DNA of 64,000 bases, taken from contig OW121851.1 in NCBI GenBank assembly GCA_933228895.1, positions 112,675,271 to 112,739,270 of the forward strand. The letters are read 5' to 3'. Positions 12,266-24,600 of this stretch are shown piece by piece. The DNA is from Platycnemis pennipes. Lineage: Eukaryota; Arthropoda; Insecta; Odonata; Platycnemididae. The translations under genes and the position numbers were made by a program. Below the pieces are notes generated by a model. It searched no databases and was not told the DNA's origin. It saw nothing but the letters and a program-made list of their open reading frames with translations. How positions within the stretch are numbered: the stretch's first letter is position 1; every line of letters starts with the position of its first letter.

Positions 12266-12702
12266 CTACCCTCTTCATATAACTTATCCTTGGTTTTTCT
12301 GTGTAGTTTATCACTTTCGCTTTTTCTTCAGCCATTGTGTACAAGACTGCAGCTTGTCCGATGAGAATTTTCATTTAATTTTCAGATTTTTCAAGAGATT
12401 TCTTTCTTTTGTATCCTTGAGATATCTTTATTTTATCTCTTCTTCTCTTCTTAGAACCCTTGATTCTTAGTTCACTCAATTGATCATGTATTTTTGAGGT
12501 AATTCATTCAATAGTCATCATTGTTGTGCGATATAGACTGGTGTAGAGTGTGTTAAATGAAATGCAAACATTTTAATTTCGGCGAGTGGACATTTCATGT
12601 GCATGAAACGCGTTAATCGAATGGATCGGGGAAAGAAAATTGAATTTTGGCGGTGGATGATCACACCAAGGAGTGTAGAGTTGAGTTATCTTCTAGAGCA
12701 GA

Positions 12703-12742
12703 TATTCCAAGGAGTGTAGAGAACTCTACACTCCTTGGAATA
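12703..12742. repeat. Near-perfect palindrome, 19-bp arms
   Basis: tattccaaggagtgtagag, then aa, then the exact reverse complement. A further copy of the arm core (ccaaggagtgtagag) sits 40 bp upstream at about 12667-12681. Confidence 0.9.
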
Positions 12743-13214
12743 ACATACGAAACAACAGGCAAGTGAACAGACAAAAGTATGGCCCTGTAACCATCAAACG
12801 TTTGCTCGTCAACCATCTCGCTTTTTTCGATCGCTCGAATTTTTTTTCGTTGAAATACGTGTCTCCCTCCTCAGGTGTGGCAGGCCAGCACCCTGCAGCG
12901 TGACCGTGATTCACGACCAAATAAATCCATTGAGGCTGGTAATTTACTCGGACCGACCGGACGCGGTTAGAGCAATTTCGACGCCCAAAATCGTCTCCAC
13001 CCTGACGAAAGGGTTCGCGCCTGTCGCTTCTTTTCCCGACACTCCCTCCACGAACGCAACGAAATCTCGGACCGGAAACCAAAGAGAGAGAGAGAGAGCT
13101 GTTGTACCTGTCACCTATCGGGGCAGAGTTCCATTTCGGGTGATGTATGCCCCGAATCAATGTCGATATTGTGGCTGCGACGCCCTCCGCTCGATTCTCA
13201 GAATGTTTGATTCA
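12743..13214. other. No gene supported
   Basis: Overlapping open frames on both strands (144 residues minus, 116 residues plus) in locally GC-richer DNA, without recognisable domains. A (GA)n run lies near 13084-13098. Confidence 0.4.
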
Positions 13215-13330
13215 GTATACTTGTTCATATACATCTACATAACACCCTGAAAACCAACGTAAGGGTGTGTGGCTGGGGATGAGCCATCACCAGACATGTT
13301 AAATCCAATAAAATTAAATTTTCATTAACT
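13215..13330 (-). mobile_element. LINE 3' end remnant
   Basis: tatacatctacataacaccc and gggtgtgtggctgggg resemble the LINE 3' end at 17283-17350 (acatctacatc, gccacc, gaggcaggggg). Confidence 0.4.
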
Positions 13331-13519
13331 ATCATGCAGGTAAGCAAAAATACTAGCCCGTGAATGCGCCACTTACCTAAAATTAAGGGTAAAATGAGGT
13401 ACCTACTATAGCATGACCATCGTGGGTCGACAGTCCTATGATTGATTTGACGCTGTTTTCAACTTAATTCTCTTATCACCTAACCTCTTCATTAAATATG
13501 TTAAGAAAAGTTGAGAATA

Positions 13520-13600
13520 AGAACAAACTTTGTAATTTTCCACTCAACTTTTAATGACCCTACCGGTTTCAACACATTTGTGTCACTATCAAGGGACTAA
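13520..13600 (-). mobile_element. Penelope-like terminal repeat fragment
   Basis: On the minus strand: cttgatagtgacacaaatg, then tgttgaaaccggtagggt, the same string as in the inverted pair at 5130-5680. Confidence 0.5.
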
Positions 13601-14684
13601 ATAGTGCTGACGTCTTACCGGGAGGCAAAACTATCAGAAAGATGGCCACTAGGAGGCAGAATGATTGGTTAAAAACTCTTAAGAAGAGAGTCACTAGAAG
13701 GGTTGTATGCTTGAATGTGTGATTGCGTGAGCTAGTTGCTGCTAGAGTTAGAGCGAGAACTGAGCGTGAATGAGATAGTGTGTTAGTGAGAGTGTTTCTT
13801 GAGACGTTTGTACACTTCCACGTAGGAAGAAAGGTTTTATTGTGTGCGACTGTGGGAGAAACCTACTTATTTAATTCGTGTGCCGTAAGAGCTCAATTCT
13901 TTCCATCACACTACGCTAGTGGCAATTCAAACTGATGTGAGTTGTATGTTTTGGTTTCTTTTTTTTTGTGGAGTGTGATCTAACCTAAGCCGCGGGAGTA
14001 CCTTAAAAACTAAATTCTGCTACGACTCTTTTTTTTATGATCAGCGTCGAGGGACATCACACGTAAAATCAGGATCGGTTATTAATGGAATCCCGTTGCT
14101 AGAACGTTTTTTTTTTCTCTTTCAAAGTCCGACTTTTTCGAAAATATCAGGCATGTCATTGACTCTTTGACGACGAAATCGTTAAGGGAATCTTCTTCCT
14201 TTTTTTTTTAAACTTCGAAGAATTTGCTCGGAATGCTCCTCCGTATTTGTCTCGGAGTAATTTTCATCCGAGGTGCCCGAGTTTTTATTTTTTGCGACCC
14301 ATTCTTTCTCTCTCTCCTGTATTCCCGGAAATGCTCTCGGAGCTGCTGGCAGCACGGGAGGAGGATCGCGGATCCGGAAATCCACGGAGAAATGAGGATC
14401 GCGGGTGGTAAAGAAAAGATGGCGCGAAAAATAAAAGTAGAGAGGAGGAGCCGGTACTTTCCTGACTCATGAGCTGGATGAGTTATTCTTGGGTCTTCCA
14501 ACGGATCAGAGGTTCCATTTCCGTCAAATTTTCGAAGCCCGACTCGTTCCTCATCTTCAGGACAGTTCATCTTGGGATTCCTCGGAACGAGTCGAATCTG
14601 GAAACGTTGGTGGTAGTCTTAGAACCGGTGAAAGATCCGAGAACACTTTGATAACTCTAGTTTCTTTAAATGCAGAAATTCATT
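13601..14684. other. No gene recognised
   Basis: Open frames of up to 120 residues on the minus strand at 14182-14570, and frames on the plus strand over the same bases, have no recognisable content. Confidence 0.4.
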
Positions 14685-15764
14685 TTTTTAATAATAATAC
14701 ATATTTTATTCCATTTAAATATCATATACAGTATTATATAGGGAAATTCATACAAATTAATGGAATATAGGTACCCCAGAGAACCAATACCTGTTTTGGT
14801 GTTACCATTATAATTAATAAATATATGGATGGTTTTTCGGGAGTTTAGGTCTTCTATTAAAAATGAAAACTATTCAACTTTTGGCCGATGCTTCGGAAAT
14901 TGTATTTTTCCTTCTTCAAGGCTTAAGTTCAATAATTGAATTTGTTCAATAATGATTTTAACTTGTGCATATATATATGATGTGTATGAGTATGATCCCA
15001 TACATACATGATTATATTTTGAATACGAACGCAGAAAAATAAAAAAAACTTTCAATCACTGTAGCTGTACACTGTAGGATAATTAGCACCATTCAATAAT
15101 AAAACAAATTCAATTATTGAACTTTTCAATAATTCAAAAACTTGAATAGTTTTCATTTTTAATAAATGACCCAAACTCCCGAAAAACCATCCATTATTTA
15201 ATAATAAAGAGGTCTGGAATACAACTTACCAATTATAATTAATGTAAGATGGGCAGAGGTGCTAATTCTCCTTATCAGTTACAGTGATGTATGTGATACA
15301 GTGATTGAAAGTTTTTTTTTATATTTTTGTGCGTTCGTATTCAAAATATAATTATATATGTATGGGATCATACTCATACACATCATATACACATCATATG
15401 CACAAGTTAAAATCATTTATTAGCATTTTTATGTAACATTCTTAAGTAAAAACTCAACTTCCTCATTGCACATAATACATTTTTTAACAGCTTTAATGAA
15501 TCCAAATTCAGTTTCTACTCTAGCCACGTTATTTGGCAGTGAACGGAATAATTTTGGTCCCACGCATTGATATGGTTGCCGAATGATTTCATTTTTATAC
15601 CGTGGTATTTCGAAATCCCATTTTAATCTCTTAGAATAAGTTTTTGGTTTGGCCTTTTCACCGCTACAGTTATTTAATACTCTAAATACTTCATAAATGA
15701 ATGAGTGCCTTAATGGTAGGATATATATTTTCTTAAAGAGTGGGAATGAGCGACTTTTTTGCAA
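14685..15764 (-). mobile_element. LINE fragment: RT C-terminal region and 3' UTR
   Basis: The minus-strand frame 15764-15429 (111 residues) contains FEIPRYKNEIIRQPYQCVGP and KLFRSLPNN, typical of the end of CR1/Jockey-type LINE ORF2. The 3' side toward 14685 shows a scrambled inverted repeat (see findings); its end (taccccagag, ggtgttaccat) matches 19640-19680. Confidence 0.65.
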
Positions 15765-16029
15765 CGACGGTGTAATAAACCTAATGACCTTTTTTTGTAC
15801 AACCAGCTAAGGTTTAATGGTCGTTAAATAGGCTCCACCCCTCCATGTGATTCCATAATGAATCCAAATCCATTAATTTTTCATCATGAATCTTTTCTTA
15901 CCATGGGCTTTTCTTCGCTTGATGTCTGCTGAACTTCTCCCATCAATTTTATTCATATAATAAGAAATCACTTGCATTAAAATATTTGTGGTTTTATCCC
16001 AAACCTGCAGGAAAATATATTTTTAACAA

Positions 16030-16390
16030 TCACATATCTTTCGTTTTCATCCTCATGGGTCAAAAATCCTGGGATTGGTTTAACGCAGCCCTTCACTCGA
16101 TTCTTCCATCGGCCAACCTCGTCATATTAACGTAGTTCCTCTCTTTCACGTCCTTTACGACCTGTTCTATATAACTCATGTTATGGCATGCCTTTTCCAT
16201 TCTTCTCGTTCACATTTTCTTCGACGATTTTCTTCATCAGGTCATCGTGTCTTAAGATATGGCTGATTAGGTTGTCCCGTCTTCTTTTTATAGTTTTCAG
16301 CTGACTTCTCTTTTCTCCCACTCTTCTTAGGACTTCTTCATTTGTCACTCGGTCGATCCATTTTATCTTCATCATTCTTCATCTTTCGTC
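16030..16390 (-). mobile_element. LINE ORF2 C-terminal fragment
   Basis: The minus-strand frame 16375-16181 reads [19 protein letters not shown] and LISHILRHDDLMKKIVEENV, the classic C-terminus of insect endonuclease-reverse transcriptase LINEs. The 3' side includes the catcctcatgggtcaaaaat end. Confidence 0.85.
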
Positions 16391-16839
16391 TATGTTTTTA
16401 TTACTTGCGGTAAAGCAAAAGATAATTCGTCCTTACGATGATGTTCATACCCACGGCAAAAGGGCTTGATACACCTGTGGAGTGAGGTATCCCATACCTA
16501 CCCCTTCACCCCCTTTCTTTCCATCTCCTCCCCCCTATATTTTCCTGTCGCAAATTTTTTTGCTCTTCATCCCTCCGCTGGCTGCACTTTAATTCTCTCG
16601 GTCCGCATTCCCCTTCCGATACGAAAGGAGGGGAGAGAGGGGGGAAGGAGTCAGTTTCCAGGAATGCGGAAGAGGAGGCGGAACGGGTTGTAGCAGGAAT
16701 ACAAAGGGAACTAACGCCGCCTTGCCCGCTAATGTTTTTTCGTGGCGAACTGGACCACCGTGTTCGCTGATATTCCCTCATTACCATTTCTGATCGAAGC
16801 GAGAGTGGCAAGAATGCCAGTCATCCTTCCTTAGAGGGG
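16391..16839. other. No gene recognised
   Basis: CT-rich then GA-rich sequence giving overlapping frames on both strands; nothing recognised. Confidence 0.45.
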
Positions 16840-16990
16840 AAGTTTAAGGAGCATCCCTGTGTCCAATACTCCGTCCGACGGATGGGACGTTAAAGTTTGG
16901 CGCCCTCTTGGCGCCTTTCGTTGGGAGCCGGCTGATGCTGACCCCAAGTTTCTCTCCACCCTTTTTGCTTCCCCTTCTATACCCATCCAC
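16840..16990 (+). mobile_element. SINE family A body fragment
   Basis: aatactccgtccgacggatg, ttggcgcc and gtttctctccaccc match the body of the SINE at 21749-22063 in the same order. The head is missing. Confidence 0.65.
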
Positions 16991-17282
16991 ATGTTACGTA
17001 ACTCTAATTTTTCCCTTTTTACACCTTTTCTCTCACCCCTATAATGCTCCGTAACATTCTGTTAATAATCCCACCCCTCTATATTACGCAATGATTCAAA
17101 TGTACCCTCTCTTTTTCGTGAATGATAAAACAGGCATACTTTAAAAATGCAAGAATTATTTTTCAACGCTTCTATTTGTTTACTATGTATTATGAGTTTC
17201 ATCAGTATTATTTTATCAAATAGTGATTCTGTGTTGTATCTTTATAGTCAGGGTTAAAGAGGGTATTGTTTCCTGGCTTTTT

Positions 17283-18370
17283 GATTGATTACATCTACAT
17301 CTATATCATATCCTGCAAGCCACCATCAAGGTACGAGGCAGGGGGTTAATAACACACCAAACATGCAGTACATATCATGTATAAAAAGGATTAGTAATTA
17401 TATTCTAGCCTAAACCTCACAATTAAAAAAAGATAAAATTAGCAAAACATGCATGCAAAAACTTGATGTTAGTTCGATTAGTTTAAAGTCCTTATACCAA
17501 CATGAAACTACCTATGCTATCCATTGATACACTTGTATTTACTATTGGATATATCTAAAACTATTTGTATCCCTAATTGTACCAGGAAAGAAGGACATTT
17601 TGGATCCGTCAGTTCGCCAATCAAATTCTCTAATTTTTTTATTATGGTCCAGTCTACGTTAGTAAGTTGGAGTTCGCAAAATATTTTTAATATCATCAGC
17701 GAAAATATTGTCCTGGAAGTTAGTTAAGATTTTAAGTATAAATTCCAACTTAAGGTCTGATAATTTGTATACCCAATTATTTCATTCGATAGACTGGTTA
17801 CGCTAATACAATTATCATACCGTCCCTTTATAAATCTTGCCGATCTTCGCTACACACGCTCCAGTTCATTATTTAAGCCTATTTCGCAAGGATTCCATAT
17901 AGTGGCAGCACATTCCAAATGAAGTCTAACAAGGGAAAGAAGCTAATTTCTCGTACATGATCGTCACATTTGCCCAGTATCCTTTTAATGAATCCCAGTT
18001 TACGATTAGCTTTACCCAGTATTTCATGTACCTATGTGTTTTCCCCAAGAAAGATCATGTGTCAGTCTTATTCCAAGATATTTAATGGATTCCACGTTTG
18101 TTAATTTATTATTTCTTATGTAGTAAGTGCTTGGAGGAGAACTATCCTTTTTCCAATAATTCATTACTAGTGTCCGAGAAGACAACGGATAGCAGTAGTT
18201 AAAGAGCTGGGATCTATGCGGATTTGAATATTGCGCTGTGATATCGACTTCGATACGTAATTTGGCAATGTGGCATGTATTTCGCGTGATATCGCGTAAA
18301 TATACGCGTACTGCTGTGACTAGATGAGTCTCGAATAAGGAGATTCCACCAATATATTGCGATGACAAGT
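17283..18370 (-). mobile_element. LINE fragment: RT domain end to 3' UTR
   Basis: The minus strand encodes NNKLTNVESIKYLGIRLTHD plus LSWGKHI (18368-18024), the YLG...LSW..HI block of CR1/Jockey-like reverse transcriptases, then KANRKLGFIKRILGK in a broken frame, ending in the shared 3' end with acatctacatc at 17290. Confidence 0.75.
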
Positions 18371-18999
18371 ATTAAATCATCATTATTTCGTAATGGCTAG
18401 CTTCCACAAATCAATGACACCATTTTTGTACCTCGTGGGTGAATATAAAGGAATTACGCCGGGTTAAAAATCGAAATAGTGTTAAAAACTGTGTTTTTCG
18501 AATGTCAGCCAAACCAGTGCTGAGTGATTATCCCAGATCCTTCTAGGAAAGAACAGGAGAATACCGGTAAAGGCCCTACTCTCACTACCCAGACTGACCT
18601 TTGAGGGAAACTTTGTGGTTTTGTAGTAAACTACTTTTGTTGGGCCAAGTGTTTGTTGAACCACATGGATGGCATAATGTTATATAGGAGAGCAGTGAAA
18701 CGTGGCGTAGAAATTTACTGGCGAATAATGATGTTAGGAGGGAATTGCCAGTGAGTGTTGTGGCTGCATCCCAGACTGTCGCCCTTCCAGGTATTTCCAG
18801 CATTGTTTCCAGCCCCTTTCCCTCCCCTCCCTACGAATTGACCCGCATCACTCTGCCGTATGCACCGCCCGATGCCAGGGAGTAAAACTCAAAATTAATC
18901 CCAGAGCTTTTGACTAGTCATTGGGCTTAATTTCATGAAGCGCATGACGTTGCTATGTTACGTCTCTTTTATTATGGAGCCGACTCAATCAGGGAGAAC
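18371..18999. other. No gene recognised
   Basis: Short frames only. No repeat shared with the rest of the window was noticed. Confidence 0.4.
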
Positions 19000-20340
19000 T
19001 CCTGCTGCTTGTCCTTATTATCATCAACGTTGATCACTCAAACCTCTAATCTCTCTTTTTTTCCTCGACTATAAATTGTGGAAAGATTTTTGTGTGTAAT
19101 ACTGGGTATAAATTTTCCAAATAATTATTCTTTCATGATTTTTCACTCTTTGCTTTAGTTTTATTGCATCAAAAGTTCAACATATCAAAATATATTTGGT
19201 CATAACTTCCATCATCACTAACTATCAATACTAGATAATAATGGTTTGACGTAAATCTCCTTTCGATTATTCTATCGGTTCATTGCCCTCATATTTATGT
19301 AATTCATCTCCTTAACGTATACTTCACCACTTGATCTACATATGATCCCTTCCTTTTCCATTCTTTCTGTTCTATTGTCCCTCGACGATTATTTTCATCA
19401 GATCTCTAAAACCCAATTATCTCTATCTCAGTATGTAGCTAATTAGGTTTTCCCGTCTTCCTTTTATAGTTTTCACAGCAGACTTTTCTTCCCTTTCCCT
19501 CTTCTCAGGGTTTCTCCATTTGTTACTCGGTATATCTTCGTCATTCTTCCATAACATGACATTCCAAGTAATAATAATAATTTTTTTTCCACAGTTAAAA
19601 AATATAGAAGTACAAAATACAGATATTTTCAGGGGAATATAAGATACCCCAGAGTTGGGGCCTGTGTTGGGGCTACCATCCAATCTTCATCCAATATTTG
19701 AAAGCAGCGGCTGGTGCTAATGCATATAAATTTTTGACCTAGTCGCTAAGGGACACTTTTCATTTTCAAACATTGTGTGTTCTAAACAAGGTGACTGTAA
19801 CAGAAAAAATATAACAGTACTGACAGTAGTAAAATTTAACAATCGTTAGGCAAAAGACAGTTCGTGTTCAAAACCACCGAGATCACATAACAACTTTTAA
19901 TAGTTTTTTTCCACTTCATCGGTCTCCTTGGATAAAAGCCACTATTTTAATTTGCCCAGAAATATAGCCGTGGAGTTTTGTTTCCACAGTTCAACCGGGA
20001 GGGAGTAGAACTACTTGGTGCATGCCATGTTTGTTTGAAGGCTTCATTACTGGGCTTTCATTACTTTCCGTATTGCATTTTCTGCAACTATTATTGTCCA
20101 TGCCTCACTGCCATGAGGGAGTATGCTCCAGATTTTAAGTTCTAATGAGGTGTTAATTTACTCTCAAGCTTGCATTCCAGATATAAGTCGATCTTTCTCT
20201 CTTCGTAGTTCCCATTCGAATGACTACTACATTCTTGCATCCTTCATCACTGGTTATTCTGCTTTCCGGATACTAATTTCATATCTTCAAGCTTTATTTT
20301 CCCCATTGCCCCAAGCCCCCATTGTCTTAGCATCGTGTTT
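19000..20340 (-). mobile_element. Composite LINE fragments
   Basis: 19000-19560 carries the minus-strand LINE C-terminus (KTIKGRRENLISYILR). 19565-19690 matches the 3' end of the LINE at 14685. 20060-20240 carries the upstream part matching 29690-29790 (gtccatgcctcactgcca). Insertion of one LINE end into another is the simplest reading. Confidence 0.6.
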
Positions 20341-21150
20341 ATCATATGAAGATGCGCGGTTTACAATACAATGGTTTACATTTCGTCCTTGCATTGATAT
20401 GGTGCACAGTGGGCTGATATCGAAAAAAATGACCAAAATCCCAAAAATGTTTTTTTTTCAATTTGGAATATGACATTTTGCATGGTGATTCTTCTTTCAT
20501 TGGTGCATGTGATGGATGATTTTTTCCATATTCATTGCCCATTAATAATATGCGATGGCTTAAAGATGAACAAAATATAATAAAAAGCCAGAAATCAGTT
20601 TTCACTAAAGATTTCCGAAATGAAGACGTCGCAGAACCTTTTGTAGTAGCTTTACGGAATAATAGGTGACATTGTGTTACAAAGCCAACCTTAGTTTTTG
20701 ATATAACTTAACTTTAGTTGATTCATAGGGATATTTGCTCTGTTAACAGGACAAAATGGCGGACCCAATTTAATTTTCCACCCAGTTTTTGCTCCACTCA
20801 TATAACTATATTCACTGAAGCTTCACGAATGCGGGCCCGTTGAAAAACTCTGCGACAATCAGATACACCGGAAATAATCTCGATTTTTCGATCGCGCGGC
20901 CGAGTCCAGCCTTGCGCGCCAGCCAATGGGAATACAATGACGCGGTGTGTATCATCACACGCTGTGTATGCAAGAACTTACTTATGGCGGTTTTCTAACA
21001 GTGTTTATTGTAAAGGACCGCCACAGGTGCAATGATAGTAGTTTGAGAAGAGAAATTTATGGTAGGAAGGTAGCATAGATGAGAGAGCTTGGGACAACGG
21101 ATTGAATGTAATGGATCCAGAAGAGGTCTCTTTTAGCAGATCCTGCTAAA
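20341..21150. other. No gene recognised
   Basis: 20820-21000 is GC-richer with ccaatggg near 20934, but nothing supports a promoter. No exon with LE or LN cysteine spacing was seen. Confidence 0.4.
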
Positions 21151-21449
21151 TTCAAGCTGTGAGATGTCCTTGGTACCACACAGACCTTGGTTTATCTTTA
21201 ATATCGCGGGAGTTTTATTGAAAATAAACGTTTTATTATATTGTTTGGAAATAGTCTTTAGCCCAGATTGTGACTAAGTTCCTTTTCCACCCCACAGCTT
21301 GCTTCAAGCTGTGAGATGTCCTTGGTACCACACAGACCCTGGTTTATCTTTAATATCGCGGGAGTTTTATTGAAAAAAAACGTTTTATTATATTGCTTGG
21401 AAATAGTCTTTAGCCCAGATTGTGACTAATTTCCTTCTCCACTCCACAG
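21151..21449 (+). repeat. 152-bp tandem duplication carrying the exon acceptor
   Basis: The unit 21151-21302 is repeated almost exactly from 21303. Each copy starts ttcaagctgtgag and ends in a pyrimidine tract with acag (AG at 21296-21297 and 21448-21449), so the splice acceptor, and five bases of exon (cttgc) after the first one, exist twice. Only the second acceptor leads into the open LE module. Confidence 0.9.
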
Positions 21450-21635
21450 CTTGCAACTGCAACGGCTTCTCCTACCGATGCTTCTTCGACAAGGCTTTGT
21501 ACGAGCGGACTGGACACGGAGGTCACTGCCTGGATTGCTCCGGATATCGGGACGGAGCCAACTGCGAACGGTGCCGGGAGAACTACTACCAGCGATCCGA
21601 TGGCTACTGCGTGGCTTGCAACTGCGACCCAACAG
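21450..21635 (+). CDS. LanB2: LanB2 exon 1 of window: LEa2 module
   Basis: Begins with two bases (CT) that finish a codon from an unseen upstream exon, then [10 protein letters not shown] and the RTGHGGHC segment typical of the second gamma-chain LE module; ends in CNCDPT plus one base before gtacgt. The acceptor is the second copy of a tandem duplication (21151-21449). Confidence 0.95.
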
Positions 21636-24600
21636 GTACGTCAAACGAGGATTCAGTTTTTTCAAAGCGTTGTGAGTGCATAAGCACATAGAGAGTGCAT
21701 ACCCAGCAGACCACTCAGTAATATCTAGGGCAGGGGTTGAATCGTCAGGGGATCGGGTTGGTGTGGTGGCTAGAGCACTGGCCTCCCATCCCGGGTTCGA
21801 TTCCCGCCAGTGGCAAACTGATCCCCACTTGAATGCCTAGTGGAGGGCATTTCAGGTTCAGTACTCCGTCCGTCGGATGGGATGCTGAGCAGTGATCCCC
21901 TTGGCGCCTGTCGTAAAGAGTAGGCTAATGCCGACGCCGGGTTTCTCTCCACCCCTCCTCCGTTCCCTGATAACTCCTACCATTACCCAATTACCCACCT
22001 ATCCTAAATGGCGCAAATGACCTCAGCTGTCGATCGCCTCCCCTGAATAACTAACTAACTAACTTGAATCGCCAGCAAACATGCGTTAGGTACTTGTTAT
22101 TGAAGTGATGACCCTGATTGATAGTTTTCTAACGAATACGGTAAGTTTTGATGTAGTATGTTTGATCTTTGAATGCAACTGCTTCCTTCCCTGCGCCATT
22201 CATCTCCTCATATCTGCGTATTAACCGCCTTTTTACACATCCAAAAGTTATTTCCTCTTCCTTGGTGAATCGGTATTTTACTTTCGATAACTGACTTCAG
22301 TGTTCCAATGTTCCCAATTAAAGATCACTATGTGCATTAAAATTTTCCTTATTCACAGAAATATATTTATGCCTCTTGAATAATTTTTAAACGTTTGGGA
22401 GGGATAGGGTTTGGCTCTTCCGTCTCAAAAGTTTGACGACCCCCGAGATCCTAGCGACGTGTTCTAGGAGTAGAAGTAACTGACACCCCTCTTTCGTCTT
22501 CTCGTCAAAACTGACGAGTCTGCATGATTGTTTTTAGGTTCACGCAGTCTACAGTGCAATCGGGAGGGCAAGTGTCAGTGCAAGCCGGGGGTGACTGGGG
22601 ACAAGTGCGATCGCTGCGAGGTCAACCACTTCGACTTCGGGGACCGGGGCTGCAAGCCTTGCGGCTGCGTGGAGGCCGGCTGCATCGGAAACCAGCCGCG
22701 CTGCGACCCCTACTCCGGGGAGTGTCAGTGCAAGAACCACGTGGAAGGGAAGCGATGCGACAGGTAAGGAAGCCTCCGCTCAGTGGCGTGCGGTGGATCA
22801 AATATTCAGTGAAGCAGTAGATATATATGTACTGGGAGGGGGGCCAACCACTCCCCGAAAACTGTTTGTAATTTTAGTTCAATGTAATTTTACGCCAAAT
22901 CGTCATGTCACTTGGAATATTATTTGAAATATTAGCATCTGAGTTGTGCATATAAAGAATTTATGAGTCAATGAGAGAAGTGTTGATTTTTAAAGTCTCT
23001 GAATTTGTTTTATGACACAAAACTAACTGCAAATACAATCAAGTTCATTTGTAGCAATAATAAAAGAAAATCACTCCAATTTATTAAAATTTTGTGAAAT
23101 TGGACAAAACAACTAAGTAATAACGTTAAAAACCACTGAAACGCCTTCTCACACACATATACGTATCAAATTACAAGAATATAACAAACGTGTTGCTATA
23201 TGAAATATTGAGGCAACAAGGTTAATTTAGTTCCACCTAAGCCTTCATATTATTTTTATATTGATAAAAACAACAGTTGCTACTATGCATTCTGTAAAAC
23301 AGGCAGTAGGCTTGCTTACATACTCACATAATAGCCTATATGTATAGACATTTTTTCTTTGTTACACTCTATGATAAAAACGGAAAATTAATGGGAGACA
23401 TTTGTGCTTAAAAATCTGTATTGAACAATTAAATATCTCAGGACTATATCTGACAAGAGTAGCTCTAAAAAGTAGACATACCCCTTAGCAAAACCATAAT
23501 CACACAAAAAATTAAATACAAAACTGACGGATAGATGCCACTATATGAGAGTAGTCCTATCGAACCTGGAAGTCCATTCTTCTATCCTTAGTGGTACATT
23601 CGTTAACAACTTCAAAAAAAACTTTCCTTCATTCTCTCTTCTGCCAACAGTTCACACTCAATAGATATTATACCCAGGTGAGAAAGTCTCTTTTGTCCAG
23701 TGGTATTCCTTGAATACGTTTTTATTCTTTTTAGTGCTGAAAAGGAGCTTTCTACTGCAGATGCCGTAGTCACTGGAATTGTGTATATCAACGCAACCAA
23801 TAAATTGATTTGGGAATTGACCGAAATGTTCGGGTGATCGGACGAAATGTTCGGGTGGGAGAGAGTTTCGAACCAGGGACGTTGCTTGGAAACTGATAAA
23901 ATACCAGCGGTAACGAATAATTTTGAAGAATTAATGTATTGCACATTTTCAGGAGCATGTTAGAATCACCCGAACATTTCGGTAGATACTTACAATTATA
24001 TGATTGCAGAGCTTAAGTTCTTTTTTCTCTTGCGATTAGTTTTTCCAAAAAAGCACAGCGCTGGAAAATCACGGTACCAGGCAAATTAGAACAAATGTTG
24101 TACATGCGTCGGGACTGCGTGGCCAAAGATACGGAAATTAAAAATCACGATCACACTTCATGCTCTTTCGTTAATTTCGTACACAAAAAACGACAAGGCG
24201 TGCGGACGTATTTCCGCCACGTACTAATGACGTGATTTGGGTAAATAACGTAATTAACTATTTTACGTACTAATTACGTAAGAAGTACGTAAAATAGTAA
24301 AAATGCATTCCGGGTAAACGGATTAAAAATATGTAAAACCAGGGAGAGTCGTACAACGAAACTGCGATGAAAAAAAAATTGGTGGCGGAGAGTGTCGAAC
24401 CATGGACATGGTCATTGTGATGCCAGAACTTTACCACTAAACCAAACTGTACTAATTAGACGTAGTTAATTATTAGCTATATATTGGCAAAAAAATATTT
24501 CAAACTAGTTTTTTGACGAAGTTACTGGATATATAACCCTATATGTGGGGTGATTCGTAAATAACTAATCAAGGACTACCTGCCTGGCAAATTTCGTCAA

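Noticed and set aside
12726..13250. Overlapping open frames on both strands (144 and 116 residues)
   Set aside because: No recognisable domain, neither strand shows convincing codon structure, and no splice context suggests an exon.
1..21449. Search for the missing LN domain and first LE module of LanB2
   Set aside because: No stretch with the expected cysteine spacing or LN motifs next to splice sites was found; small exons could have been missed by eye, but none is supported.
24355..24440. tRNA-like sequence on the minus strand inside the hAT element (tagtggtaaag, then ggttcgacac)
   Set aside because: A-box and B-box strings are present, but no acceptor stem or anticodon arm could be paired; at most a SINE head remnant.
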